Part shown: positions 18,282 to 26,034 of the stretch, piece by piece | How the letters are laid out: each line of letters starts with the position of its first letter | Numbering within the stretch: the stretch's first letter is position 1 | Assembly (NCBI GenBank): GCA_003248075.1 | Contig: QJYK01000129.1 | Location: forward strand, 1-64,000 | Direction: 5' to 3' | DNA: 64,000 nucleotides | DNA from: Gemmatimonadota bacterium | Lineage (GTDB): Bacteria; Gemmatimonadota; Gemmatimonadetes; Longimicrobiales; Gaopeijiaceae | Notes under the pieces: generated by a model | What the model was told of the DNA's origin: nothing | The model's input: only the letters and a program-made list of their open reading frames with translations | Database searches by the model: none | Position numbers and translations under genes: made by a program

Positions 18282-19385
18282 TCACGGATCCGCACCGTCC
18301 ATCAGCTGGAAGACCTGGATGCGGCCGTTGTAGCTGTCGGCCACGAAGATCCGGTTCCGCTGGTCGACCGCGAGCCCGCTGGCCAGCCAGAACGTTCCGA
18401 CCTCGGTGCCGGGGCCGCCGAAGGACATCAGCAGTCGCCCAGCCGCGTCGAAGACGTTCACCACGTCGTAGAGACCCTCGACCACGAACACGTGCCGGCG
18501 CCGGTCGAGTCCGATCCCCTTGGGGCGCGCGAACTGCCCGACGCCGTCTCCGTGGCTCCCGATCGTCATGACCGGGGCTCCGTCCGCGTCGAAGACCTGA
18601 ACGCGGAAGTTCATGGAGTCGCTGACGTAGATCCAACCCTCGCGGTCGACCGCGACGTTGGTCGGGTAGTTCAGGCTTCCGTCCGTTTCGCCCCGTCCGC
18701 CGATGGTGGCGACCACCGCCCCCGCGCTGTCGAAGGAAACGACGCTGTGGAGCTCGGTATCGACCACGTAGATTCGGTTCCGGTCCCCGTCGAATGCGAG
18801 CCCGGAAGGGCGGACCAACCCCTCCAGGCGACCGATCTCGTCCCCGTCCTCGTCCAGATGTAGCACGATCCCGGCGACGGGATCGGAGACGTAGACGGTG
18901 CCGAGCGGGGTCACCGCGACCCCGATGGGTTGCCTGAGCTCATCGTGCCGGAGCCACCGGTGGCGCCCCCGTAGAAGGTCGAAGACATGTACGCCGCGCT
19001 CCGATGAATCGACGACGTAGATCTTCTCGTCCGCGCCGACGGCGATGCCGTGCGGATGGCCGAGTCGGTTGTCGTCACCGCGACCCCGGACGAACGCTAG
19101 GAGGCGGCTCAGGAAGGAACGCCGGAACCCGAGGTCGCGGGGCCCGGAGAAGCTCGCGACGAAGCGGATGCGCGGCGGGTCGGGAGGCGTCGGCCACACC
19201 AGGCTCCGCCCGGGCGGCGTCGTGCTCTCAAGTCGAACGGCACCGGCTCCCGCGCACGCGTCGACGAGCGCCAGCGCGAGGAGGACGAGCGCCAAGCCGA
19301 CAGCTCTCCTGCGGGGTTGTCTGCGCCGGAAGCTCCTCACGGCGAGGCTCCGGAGCGCTTCGGACGGATGGCTCCTCCCCGGCAT
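18282..19385 (-). CDS. NHL-repeat beta-propeller lipoprotein of the cytochrome cassette
   Basis: A hydrophobic N-terminal segment ends at VDAC, a probable lipobox. Six NHL-type blades follow (HGIAVGADEKIYVVDSS, IGVAVTPLGTVYVSDP, TNVAVDREGWIYVSDSMN, KGIGLDRRRHVFVVE, SGLAVDQRNRIFVADS). The segment WPTPPDPPRIRFVASF and the blades closely match the paralogue at 34253. NHL proteins frequently accompany multiheme cytochrome genes, where a scaffold or assembly role is suspected but not established. ATG at 19385 is preferred over the TTG at 19418. It overlaps or abuts the cytochrome start and diverges from the 6-heme gene across 92 bp. Confidence 0.85.
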   Translation of the reverse strand: MPGRSHPSEALRSLAVRSFRRRQPRRRAVGLALVLLALALVDACAGAGAVRLESTTPPGRSLVWPTPPDPPRIRFVASFSGPRDLGFRRSFLSRLLAFVRGRGDDNRLGHPHGIAVGADEKIYVVDSSERGVHVFDLLRGRHRWLRHDELRQPIGVAVTPLGTVYVSDPVAGIVLHLDEDGDEIGRLEGLVRPSGLAFDGDRNRIYVVDTELHSVVSFDSAGAVVATIGGRGETDGSLNYPTNVAVDREGWIYVSDSMNFRVQVFDADGAPVMTIGSHGDGVGQFARPKGIGLDRRRHVFVVEGLYDVVNVFDAAGRLLMSFGGPGTEVGTFWLASGLAVDQRNRIFVADSYNGRIQVFQLMDGADP

Positions 19386-19477
19386 GGTTCTTGTTTGAAT
19401 GACTGACCGTGACCGCAAATGATCCGACCTTCGACGCTCCGCTCACGGCCCTCGGGGAAGGGATGGGGTAGGAACGG

Positions 19478-20581
19478 ATGCAGCCGGGCGTACAAGCGCG
19501 CGACCATGCGCGCACCGCAGGCCTCATCGGTCTCGCGCTTTTGGCGTTGGCCGTGCAGGCGTGCAGCCGCAGGGCGCTCGGAGTGCTGATCGACCTGCCG
19601 CCGCCGCGTGAAGAGAGCGAGCCGGCAGCAACGGGGCCCCAGGGGGGCGCGCCGCAGGGGGACGGGGCCGGAGCGGGGGTGGCGGTAATCCCCGGGGGCA
19701 TGCTGGCGGAGAGCATGCTGACGGTGGAGGACACCGTCGTCCCGGAGATCGAGAAGACGCTGCGGCCGGACTCTGTGCTGAAGCTGCTTCCGAGGGACCG
19801 TGCGGGGAACGTGGACTGGGTGGCGGCGCTGCGCGACGAGGTGATCCGGCCCCGGGACGGGATCGGAGGGCGTCGGAGCCGACGGGCGGCCGCGTTCGAG
19901 TTCAAGTTCGATTTCTACTTCGCGGGCGCGAACGAGATGTTCGACGCGTACTTCCCGCACTCGACGCACACGGAGATGATGGACTGCGCTCAGTGTCACC
20001 CGCGGATCTTCAGGACGCGAGGGGCGGAGATCACGATGGCCGACGTGCTGCAGGGTCGATACTGCGGGGAGTGCCACGGGAAGGTGGCGTTCAACCCGAC
20101 GACGGCGTGCGAACGTTGCCACACGGGCATGGCGATGCCGCCGGACCGGGCGCAGGCGGAGCTGACGGGGACAGTGGAAATGCGTCGGGCGAGCGAGATC
20201 CGCGCGGAGCGCGGGGACACGACGGGTGTGGTGGAGGGGAACGCGACGGGGGTGCTGACGGCGTCGTTTCCGCGAGCGCGGTTCCCGCACTGGGTGCATC
20301 GCATCCGGTATCGGTGCACGACGTGCCACATGAAACTGTTCGAGCCGCGGGCGGGAACGAACGAGATCACGATGGTCGACATCGAGGAGGGGCGCTCCTG
20401 CGGGGAGTGCCACAACGGTCGTACGGCGTTCCAGGTCTCGATCACCAATTGCGGCCGCTGCCACATCCCTTCGGCCGAGCCGCGGGCCGGCGCGGCCCCG
20501 GGCGGGACCGACGACCCTGAGCGAGCGCTTCCTGCGAAGCATGAGCCGTGGGGTGGATGGGTTCTTTCGGGATTGCGGTAG
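19478..20581 (+). CDS. 6-heme cytochrome lipoprotein with two c7-type triheme domains
   Basis: A 367-residue lipoprotein (lipobox VQAC near residue 29). A Gly/Pro-rich linker contains GAGAGVAVIPGG, followed by two triheme segments: CAQCH, CGECH, CERCH and CTTCH, CGECH, CGRCH. Each segment is preceded by an FPHxxH-type axial-histidine motif (YFPHSTHTEMMDC; FPHWVHRIRYRC), the layout of c7-type cytochromes. ATG at 19478 follows a GGTAGGAA SD. Divergent from the NHL/12-heme operon. A deletion-bearing copy is present at 36586-36950. Expected to be a membrane-tethered electron-transfer protein. Confidence 0.92.
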   Translation: MQPGVQARDHARTAGLIGLALLALAVQACSRRALGVLIDLPPPREESEPAATGPQGGAPQGDGAGAGVAVIPGGMLAESMLTVEDTVVPEIEKTLRPDSVLKLLPRDRAGNVDWVAALRDEVIRPRDGIGGRRSRRAAAFEFKFDFYFAGANEMFDAYFPHSTHTEMMDCAQCHPRIFRTRGAEITMADVLQGRYCGECHGKVAFNPTTACERCHTGMAMPPDRAQAELTGTVEMRRASEIRAERGDTTGVVEGNATGVLTASFPRARFPHWVHRIRYRCTTCHMKLFEPRAGTNEITMVDIEEGRSCGECHNGRTAFQVSITNCGRCHIPSAEPRAGAAPGGTDDPERALPAKHEPWGGWVLSGLR

Positions 20582-20722
20582 CCGAAACGACTGCAGGAGC
20601 GGGGCCAGCGTAGGACCGCCGGGAGTGACGACCGGTGCAGGGTCCTTCAAGGCATTCCGACGAGCTCCGGCCAACGACGCGACGGGTCACACGGTCGAGT
20701 GTGGGGCCTCCTGTGTCCCGGT

Positions 20723-20739
20723 GTGACGGCGCGCGTCCC
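20723..20739 (+). promoter_or_regulatory. candidate enhancer (UAS) dyad GTGACG-N5-CGTCCC
   Basis: GTGACG GCGCG CGTCCC is an imperfect dyad. Its centre lies about 95 bp upstream of the -24 GG of the promoter at 20825. The same GTGAC-N7-GTCNC pattern recurs at 24995 and 34056, each upstream of a sigma-54-like promoter. Proposed binding site for the NtrC-type regulator at 28320. Confidence 0.45.
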
Positions 20740-20824
20740 ATATCGGGTGTTCCGAGTCTGCAGGGCCGCCTGTGGCTTCCGCGGGATTGAAGGGTTCGAG
20801 GAGGAAGGCGGATACGTTCCCCGG

Positions 20825-20840
20825 CGGCCCCTTCCTTGCC
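20825..20840 (+). promoter_or_regulatory. candidate sigma-54 promoter
   Basis: CGGCCC-N5-TTGC matches 8 of 10 positions of TGGCAC-N5-TTGC with correct GG-N10-GC spacing. It lies about 57 nt before the ATG at 20896. On its own this match is weak in a GC-rich genome; the dyad upstream strengthens it. Confidence 0.4.
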
Positions 20841-20895
20841 TCGCACGAAGATGTCCGGTGGACCTCGCGGACGAATCCGAACTGGAGGGCCCTCC

Positions 20896-21780
20896 ATGAC
20901 ATGTAGGCACTGCGGGTGGACACTCGCATGTGGGATCGTGATCGCGCTCACGACGCATCCCGTGCCCTCGCTCGGCCAGGGGGCCTCCGAGCGGGCCGAC
21001 TCCCCGCGGGTTCCCGCCCGCGGCACGGGAGGCGACGCCAGGACCGTGATTCAGGCGCGGAACCTGGTCGTCGACCGGGGGCCGGAGGGATGGGTCGTCA
21101 CCGACTTCATCCAAGCGCGACGGGCGGGAGGCGGAGCCGGACCGTCGGGGGCACACGCGCAAGGAGTCGCTTTCGTCTATCCTCTTCCGCGGGCCGCGGT
21201 CCGTCCGACCGTCCTCGCGGCTCGAGAGAACGCGCTACCCGCATTCATCGTGGGTGACCGGCTCCATGCCGCGGAGCCGCTGCCTCCGGGTGAGCATCTC
21301 TTCGTGGTGCGCTACGGCGTGGAGGGTCCTCACTTCGCAGTTCCGTTGCCGGGGACCACGGAGAGCGTGGACGTCCTCGTTCGGCAGCCGGCTCCCGCGA
21401 CGGAAGTCGAGGGACTCGACATGGCGGGCACGGTGCGGCTCGATGAGGGTGAGCCATTCCTCCACTTCGCTGGGGAGGGGCTCGGCGACGACCTGCTGCG
21501 GCTCCGTTCGGGCGCGGAGTCCGTGGCGCTCCCCGCCCACTCGTTGGCGCTGGTGCTGGCTATCGTGCTGCTCGGAGTCGGGACGTTGGCCTGGCGCCCA
21601 CGGCCGTTGGCCCGAGGCACCGGCTCGAGCAGGGAAGCCCTCATCCGTTCGGTGGCCGAGATTGATGAGGCGCTGGAGGGGATGACTTCACTCGGTGCGG
21701 AGGAGCGAGAGGTGCTCGGGGCCCGCAGACGGGACCTGATCCGCAGGTTGACTTCGTCCCGGAGCGGGTGCCCAACCTAG
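20896..21780 (+). CDS. exported, C-terminally membrane-anchored protein of unknown function
   Basis: A 294-residue protein starting MTCRHCGWTLACG with a signal peptide ending near SLGQG. A beta-rich extracytoplasmic region follows (about 50-205; VAFVYPLPRAAVRPT, PPGEHLFVVRYGV). One TM helix (LALVLAIVLLGVGTLAW, about 215-231) is followed by a short charged cytoplasmic helix (IDEALEGMTSLGAEEREVL). I do not recognise the family by name. The TM-plus-short-coil ending resembles proteins encoded beside cytochrome c maturation genes. The start at 20896 has a GGAGGG SD; the track start at 20836 is upstream of it. It overlaps the next gene. Confidence 0.6.
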   Translation: MTCRHCGWTLACGIVIALTTHPVPSLGQGASERADSPRVPARGTGGDARTVIQARNLVVDRGPEGWVVTDFIQARRAGGGAGPSGAHAQGVAFVYPLPRAAVRPTVLAARENALPAFIVGDRLHAAEPLPPGEHLFVVRYGVEGPHFAVPLPGTTESVDVLVRQPAPATEVEGLDMAGTVRLDEGEPFLHFAGEGLGDDLLRLRSGAESVALPAHSLALVLAIVLLGVGTLAWRPRPLARGTGSSREALIRSVAEIDEALEGMTSLGAEEREVLGARRRDLIRRLTSSRSGCPT

Positions 21781-22604
21781 TGAAGCGATCGCTGGGGTGG
21801 CTCACGGTGGGTCTGGCGCCGCTCGCGCCTGCGTGCGGCGTCGTGACCACGCGGGCCGCCCCGGGCGGCAACGAGGTCCCCTCCGTCTTCGAGAGGACCC
21901 TGGCGAGCGCTCGACGGGGGGACCCCGACAGCCAGAATCTTCTCGGGTTCATGCTCTTCAACGGCCAGGGAGCCATGCCGGATCCAACCGCCGCCCGCTT
22001 CTGGTTCGGCATGGCGGCGGAGGCGGGAAGCCCGATCGCGCAGCTGAACCTGGCGGTAATGCACGCCCTCGGCGCCGGAACGGACAGGGATCTCGGCACC
22101 GCGGAGAGATTCTTCCGGTTGGGGATGGCGAACCCGGCCAGGCCCGGCGACCTCGCGCCGGTCTCACTCACCAACCTCATCGATGCCTCCTGCGACGAGA
22201 CCTACGTCGAACCCACCCCCGGAAGTCAGATCTTCGGGACGTTCTGCGCTGGTTGCCACGGCGCGGTGGGGCTCGCCGAGTACCGGCCCGCACCGTCGTT
22301 CGCACTCGGCGAGCGGATGGAGAAGAGCGACCGCGAGCTGCTGACCTCGATCGAGTGGGGGCATCAACGGATGCCGGAGTGGTCGGAGAAGATCCCGCGT
22401 GAGTGGATCGCCCAGGCTCTGGGTCACGTCCGCGGGCTTTCGACGGAGCTTCGATTCGGCTTGTTGCACCGGCTCCGACCCCTGCCCGAGCGGGCCTTCC
22501 GTTTCGGTCCCATGGATCCCGAGCTGTCGACCCAGAGACGCGAGCCGCCCGTCGGGGTGGAGGGGCCGCTCCCCGCCTTCGCCGACTTCTGCGGAGGTCG
22601 CTGA
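21768..22604 (+). CDS. Sel1-repeat / monoheme cytochrome c fusion, probable lipoprotein
   Basis: The N-terminus ends in a possible lipobox (APAC). Two Sel1-like repeats follow (PDSQNLLGFMLFNGQGAMP; SPIAQLNLAVMHALGAGTD). Then comes a class-I-type cytochrome domain with FCAGCHGAVG and a downstream Met in HQRMPEW as a plausible sixth ligand. Sel1 repeats mediate protein contacts, so this looks like a docking adaptor carrying one heme. GTG at 21768 overlaps the upstream gene by 13 nt; a GTG at 21780 is an equally plausible start. Cotranscribed with 20896; converges on the NrfJ-like gene with a 13-nt gap. Confidence 0.75.
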   Translation: MPNLVKRSLGWLTVGLAPLAPACGVVTTRAAPGGNEVPSVFERTLASARRGDPDSQNLLGFMLFNGQGAMPDPTAARFWFGMAAEAGSPIAQLNLAVMHALGAGTDRDLGTAERFFRLGMANPARPGDLAPVSLTNLIDASCDETYVEPTPGSQIFGTFCAGCHGAVGLAEYRPAPSFALGERMEKSDRELLTSIEWGHQRMPEWSEKIPREWIAQALGHVRGLSTELRFGLLHRLRPLPERAFRFGPMDPELSTQRREPPVGVEGPLPAFADFCGGR

Positions 22605-22617
22605 ACGACCGTCGTGA

Positions 22618-23244
22618 TCAGCGCTGCACCCAGATCCGCTCCACGAAGAGGATGTTGTCGAACCTGAGGTCGAGCGTGGGGCTGTGGAACTCCCCCATCT
22701 CGTTGCCACCCTGCCACACGACCGTATCCCCCTCGCGCACGTCCGCCTGCGGCCCCGCGATCCAGGAGATCGTCTCGCTCACGTCCACCTCGACGTACGT
22801 GTACCCGTTTCCCTGCAGCACCCGCTTGGCGACGCCGCGTCGTCCGGAGGCCGGGGCCGCGTCCGCCACGAAGGTGCCCACGAAGTGGATCTGGTCGAAG
22901 GTGCGACCGAGCGAGGAGCTGGTGAACGAGCCCATGTCGGTGGCGCCGCCCAGAGTCAGCCGTTGACCTACCTCGATGGGTGTGACCGGACCGGCAACCC
23001 AGAGCTCTCCCTCCGCCGTGCCGAGTCGAACGTACGTGTATCCCCCGGAGTCCATGGTTTCCAGCACTTCTCCCGAGAGCGCGAGCGAGGTGCCGGCGTC
23101 CCGGGTGGGGCCTTCCGGAATCGCGGGATGTCCCGCCGGGAGGGAGGGCTGGGTCGCAGCGGGCCCGGGCGCCTGCTCCCGTTCTCCGCAGGCGAGAAGC
23201 GCGAGAAGGAAGGGGGCTCCGAGGGAGGTGAGTCGAGGTCGCAT
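22618..23244 (-). CDS. NrfJ-like tandem-repeat lipoprotein
   Basis: A lipoprotein (LLALLACGE lipobox) of 208 residues with two copies of an about 70-residue beta domain. Copy 1 carries EVLETMDSGGYTYVRLGTAE and RTFDQIHFVGTF. Copy 2 carries RVLQGNGYTYVEVDVSE and LRFDNILFVERI. The GYTYV...WIAGP pattern is that of NrfJ-related proteins encoded near multiheme cytochrome and nitrite-reductase clusters in Deltaproteobacteria. ATG at 23244 has an AGGAG SD. It follows the LolA-like gene by 13 nt. Exact role unknown; a redox-cluster accessory function is likely. Confidence 0.7.
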   Translation of the reverse strand: MRPRLTSLGAPFLLALLACGEREQAPGPAATQPSLPAGHPAIPEGPTRDAGTSLALSGEVLETMDSGGYTYVRLGTAEGELWVAGPVTPIEVGQRLTLGGATDMGSFTSSSLGRTFDQIHFVGTFVADAAPASGRRGVAKRVLQGNGYTYVEVDVSETISWIAGPQADVREGDTVVWQGGNEMGEFHSPTLDLRFDNILFVERIWVQR

Positions 23245-23257
23245 GGCTCGATAGCTC

Positions 23258-24031
23258 CTAGGAGATGGCACGATCACCGTGAGTTGGGATCTTGCGCGCG
23301 GGTATGAGCAGGAGGCCGTCCCCCCAGGGATTGGCCGTGAGGCGCTCGAAGACCAGCGTCGCGGTCGGAGACCGCTGCGCCGTGTTCTGCTCGTGGTGCG
23401 CAAGCTGCAGGCCCTGCACCGAGCGGAAGTCCCCGTACGTGGTCGTGAATTCCAACGTGGTCCCGCCCATCGGGATGAACGATCCCGTCCACGTCACGCG
23501 AAAGCTCACGGGGTCGAGCCGCACCCGGAGCGTGCGCCCCTCGCCGAGGTCGAGGCCGATCAGTGGGCCGGCGTCGGGATCGTCCTCGAGCAGGACCGCC
23601 TGGCCTCGGTACTGGTTGAGGATCCACGGCGCGAGCAGTCGGGCCGAGTGCATCTGCATCGCCATGAGGAGAGGGGCGTCCGCGGCGGTCAGCGCGTTGT
23701 GGCCTTCGCCGCGCCACCCCCGACCCTCAGCGAGGATCCGGATCTCGGCACGGTCTCCGTAGTCGATCAGGGATGCGAGGGTCCCGGGCCCTCGGATCAC
23801 ACGCACGACGCTGCCTACCTCTCCGCGCACGGTGGTCACGGTGCCCTCCATGCGCAGGGAGTGGACGCGGCCGAGCGCCGCTTGACCACCGTGGCCTTCG
23901 ACCATCCGGTCCAGGAGCGTCGTCAACCTGCCGGTGGGTTCGTCCGCACCGTGGCGCAAGGACAGGATGACGAGCGTGGGGACGACCAGAAGGCCGATCG
24001 ACCCCATCAGCCGGCGGCGCGCGCATGACAT
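23258..24031 (-). CDS. exported LolA/outer-membrane-lipoprotein-sorting-like protein
   Basis: A 257-residue protein with an N-terminal signal-anchor (GSIGLLVVPTLVILSLRHG). A beta-rich body follows, beginning VEGHGGQAALGRVHSLRMEG, which is typical of LolA-like proteins, with FEFTTTYGDFRSVQGLQL-style strands near the end. It may bind lipidated or hydrophobic clients. It sits between the diheme cytochrome and the NrfJ-like lipoprotein on the same strand and may serve the island's several lipoproteins. Assignment rests on overall pattern, not a catalytic motif. Confidence 0.55.
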   Translation of the reverse strand: MSCARRRLMGSIGLLVVPTLVILSLRHGADEPTGRLTTLLDRMVEGHGGQAALGRVHSLRMEGTVTTVRGEVGSVVRVIRGPGTLASLIDYGDRAEIRILAEGRGWRGEGHNALTAADAPLLMAMQMHSARLLAPWILNQYRGQAVLLEDDPDAGPLIGLDLGEGRTLRVRLDPVSFRVTWTGSFIPMGGTTLEFTTTYGDFRSVQGLQLAHHEQNTAQRSPTATLVFERLTANPWGDGLLLIPARKIPTHGDRAIS

Positions 24032-24107
24032 GCGCGTCTACTCTGCCGGGCCGTGCCGAGAACGGAGTCGACGCGCCGGGAACAACGAGGCCGATCGGCG
24101 GCGCACA

Positions 24108-24731
24108 TCAGCCTCCGCGGAGCGTCGCGAGGAAGGCGGCCAGGTTCCTCGCCGCGGCTTCGTCGGCCACGGCGGCGACCAGCGGGACCATGAGGGGGCC
24201 GAAGGTATCGCCGGCTCCCGCGCCCCTGACGCCCTTCTTGAAGTTCATGATCTGGCGAACCACGTACCAATCCTGCTGAAGCGTCAGGTTAGGGGCGTTG
24301 GTGGACGCCATGCCCTTCCCGTCCGGACCGTGACATGCGGCGCACGGCGCATAGAGCGCCTGCCCGGCCGCAGCGTCGCCTCCGCCGTCGTGGCTGACTG
24401 CAGCGCGGGGGAGCCCGGATACGTACGCCGCGATCTTCTCGATGTCGGCGTCCGTGGCCAGCGTCTTAGCCATCGGCGCCATCTGCATGCCAAATGCGTC
24501 CTGAGCGTGGGTACCGCGGGCACCGGCTTTGAAGTTCTTGAGCTGCCGCACCAGGTACCAATGCTCCTGCCCCGCGATCGCGGGTGCGTTCAGATCCTTG
24601 TTCCCGCCTCCGGCAGGGCCGTGGCACGCTGCGCACGGTGCGTAAAGGGCCTCTCCGCCCGCGGCGCCCTGTGCGGCCACGGGGGCCGCGGAGGCTGCCA
24701 GCGCCAGAAGGACCTTGAATCCCGTTCTCAC
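24108..24731 (-). CDS. diheme cytochrome c (c4/c553-like)
   Basis: A 207-residue periplasmic protein with a signal peptide (ALAASAAPVAAQG). It has two similar class-I cytochrome domains, each ALYAPCAACHGP at the front and a downstream Met (FGMQMAPMAKTLA; FGPLMVPLVAAVA). Cytochrome c4 proteins shuttle electrons in the periplasm. GTG start at 24731 gives the signal peptide immediately. A strong sigma-54-like promoter (24821-24835, minus strand) lies about 90 nt upstream. Divergent from the CcmC/two-component operon. Confidence 0.92.
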   Translation of the reverse strand: MRTGFKVLLALAASAAPVAAQGAAGGEALYAPCAACHGPAGGGNKDLNAPAIAGQEHWYLVRQLKNFKAGARGTHAQDAFGMQMAPMAKTLATDADIEKIAAYVSGLPRAAVSHDGGGDAAAGQALYAPCAACHGPDGKGMASTNAPNLTLQQDWYVVRQIMNFKKGVRGAGAGDTFGPLMVPLVAAVADEAAARNLAAFLATLRGG

Positions 24732-24820
24732 GATCGCCTCTCTCTCCGATCCCAGGGTTTTCTCCAGGGCCGAACGTTCGTCGTCCGACTACGCCGGCGA
24801 GCCGGCGCCGACGGGGCGGG

Positions 24821-24835
24821 GCAGCATCTGTGCCA
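24821..24835 (-). promoter_or_regulatory. candidate sigma-54 promoter for the diheme cytochrome
   Basis: Read on the minus strand: TGGCAC-AGATG-CTGC, 9 of 10 matches to the -24/-12 consensus with exact spacing. It would start transcription about 80 nt before the cytochrome GTG. Confidence 0.6.
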
Positions 24836-24994
24836 CCCGGAAGGCCCCGATTCACGGCCTTTTCGCCTCGGGGTGTGACATCACACGCCGCAGTAGGGCC
24901 CCGGAGCGTCACAGGCGGGCTGGTCGGGGAGCGAGCGCGTTGGTCCGGGAACGGAGGGATGCGTCCGAGACGTGTGCCACTCCGCGCCCCATCT

Positions 24995-25011
24995 GTGACG
25001 CGGGACGTCTC
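24995..25011 (+). promoter_or_regulatory. candidate enhancer (UAS) dyad GTGACG-N5-CGTCTC
   Basis: GTGACG CGGGA CGTCTC. Its centre lies about 94 bp upstream of the -24 GG of the promoter at 25096, nearly the same offset as the 20723 dyad has from its promoter. It could also serve the divergent promoter at 24821 at a longer distance. Confidence 0.45.
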
Positions 25012-25095
25012 GGTGGTCGGTGGGCCAGGTCCTGGGCCATGGTCCCAACCGTATTCAATACAGTGGCTTACGGGCGTGGGGCCGGGTGCCCCACC

Positions 25096-25111
25096 GGGCA
25101 CGTGTCCTGCT
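25096..25111 (+). promoter_or_regulatory. candidate sigma-54 promoter for the ccmC-like/two-component operon
   Basis: GGGCAC-GTGTC-CTGC matches 8 of 10 consensus positions with GG-N10-GC spacing. It is about 106 nt upstream of the ATG at 25217. If real, the kinase and regulator genes are under their own control. Confidence 0.5.
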
Positions 25112-25216
25112 GAGCCGGCGAACGGAGAGCGCATCAATCCCCGATTCGGGGACGTCGATGCGGCCCGATCGTTCCGTGCTCCGAACCCGGAGAGCTCGGG
25201 CTGAGGCAGAGGGCTG

Positions 25217-25873
25217 ATGACTGAGACGGGGAAGAGAGGTCCGTCGCCGATGGGCGCGCTCGCGATGCTCTGGTTCGCCGTCGCGCTGGTGACGGGCTTC
25301 ATGAGCCCGACCCGGGCCGCTTCGGAGGCGGCACGCATCCTCTACCTGATGGTCCCGATCGGTTGGGTTTCGGTCCTCGGCCTGGTAGCAGTCTTCCTGT
25401 GTTCGGCGGCCTACCTCGGGACCGGAACGGGGACCTGGGACCACGTGGCTCACGCCGCCGCGGAGGTCGCGCTTCTGTTCGCCATCATTGCGGGGATCCA
25501 GAACCTGCTGCTGGAATGGGCCACCTCGGGCGGCTGGGCCGGGCTTGAGGTCCGGGCGGTGAGCTACCTTGTCTTCGCGCTCGCGGCTCTGTCATACCTC
25601 GTCGCTCGTGGCGTGACCAGGGAGCGGAGGAGGGCCCAGCGACTCGCGGCCACGTTCGGCTGCGGAGGCTTCCTCGTGGCCGGGGTCGTATTGGCCTGGT
25701 ACGGCGGACTTCGCAGCCTCCGGCCAAGGGGAGAGACGGCCGCCCTCGAAGAGGTGCCTGCCCTGTCGGTTCTATGGCTGTGTGCGCTGGCCGTCGTGGC
25801 CGTCTTCGTCTGGCTGCTGGGAGAGAGGGTCAATTCCCTCGAGCGAGCCGACGGGGCGAGGCATGTCCGCTGA
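25217..25873 (+). CDS. CcmC-like heme-handling membrane protein (degenerate)
   Basis: A 218-residue protein with six hydrophobic segments. ARILYLMVPIGWVSVLGLV matches the CcmC opening (xRIxYxHVPxAW) except that the conserved His is Ile. The periplasmic tryptophan-rich WGTWWVWD motif is reduced to LLEWATSGGWAGLE. It resembles a CcmC/CcsA-family protein that has lost the heme-binding signature, so it may be a family offshoot rather than a working heme exporter subunit. A CcmD-like small protein follows in an 11-nt overlap. First gene of a seven-gene operon with the two-component system. Confidence 0.6.
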   Translation: MTETGKRGPSPMGALAMLWFAVALVTGFMSPTRAASEAARILYLMVPIGWVSVLGLVAVFLCSAAYLGTGTGTWDHVAHAAAEVALLFAIIAGIQNLLLEWATSGGWAGLEVRAVSYLVFALAALSYLVARGVTRERRRAQRLAATFGCGGFLVAGVVLAWYGGLRSLRPRGETAALEEVPALSVLWLCALAVVAVFVWLLGERVNSLERADGARHVR

Positions 25874-25979
25874 CCCCACGCCGTGGGTGTTGGCGGCGTA
25901 CGCGGTGGCGCTCCTGGGCGTGCTGGCCTACATCACGATCCTCCGCGGGCGACCCCGCGATCGCGAGCCTCCTCGATGA
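25863..25979 (+). CDS. CcmD-like small membrane protein (38 aa)
   Basis: Short ORF beginning MSADPTPWVLAAYAVALLG: a single TM helix preceded by PxVxxAY and followed by a basic tail (ILRGRPRDREPPR). This is the size, topology and residue pattern of CcmD, which assists CcmC-family heme delivery. The ATG lies inside the end of the ccmC-like gene (11-nt overlap), supporting translational coupling. The ORF track only shows it as the tail of a longer upstream reading (25782-25979). Confidence 0.65.
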   Translation: MSADPTPWVLAAYAVALLGVLAYITILRGRPRDREPPR

Positions 25980-26034
25980 TGCTCCGGGGCGCACTCGGGG
26001 GTAGCTTGACGGATCGAGGAACCGGACCCGCATC

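Larger units (their letters stand above)
20582..20895. other. 314-bp intergenic region with regulatory sites
   Basis: No ORF here has coding character. It holds a GTGAC-N7-GTCNC dyad (20723-20739), a sigma-54-like promoter (20825-20840) and an SD (GGAGGG) just before the ATG at 20896. No terminator hairpin with a U-tract was seen after the 6-heme gene. Confidence 0.5.
24732..25216. other. 485-bp divergent regulatory region
   Basis: No convincing gene is present. The region contains back-to-back sigma-54-like promoters (minus strand 24821-24835; plus strand 25096-25111), a dyad at 24995-25011, and a separate perfect palindrome GTGTGA-CA-TCACAC at 24873-24886. Its position between the diheme cytochrome and the operon encoding the kinase and regulator makes it the likely control hub of the island. 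Confidence 0.5.

Noticed and set aside
19386-19477. Sigma-54 promoters in the divergent gap between the NHL lipoprotein and the 6-heme gene
   Set aside because: No GG-N10-GC with consensus flanks on either strand; the nearest has 11-nt spacing.
24873-24886. CRP/FNR-type site reading of GTGTGACATCACAC
   Set aside because: CRP and FNR sites have a longer spacer between half-sites (TGTGA-N6-TCACA or TTGAT-N4-ATCAA); here it is 2 nt. Kept only as an unassigned palindrome.
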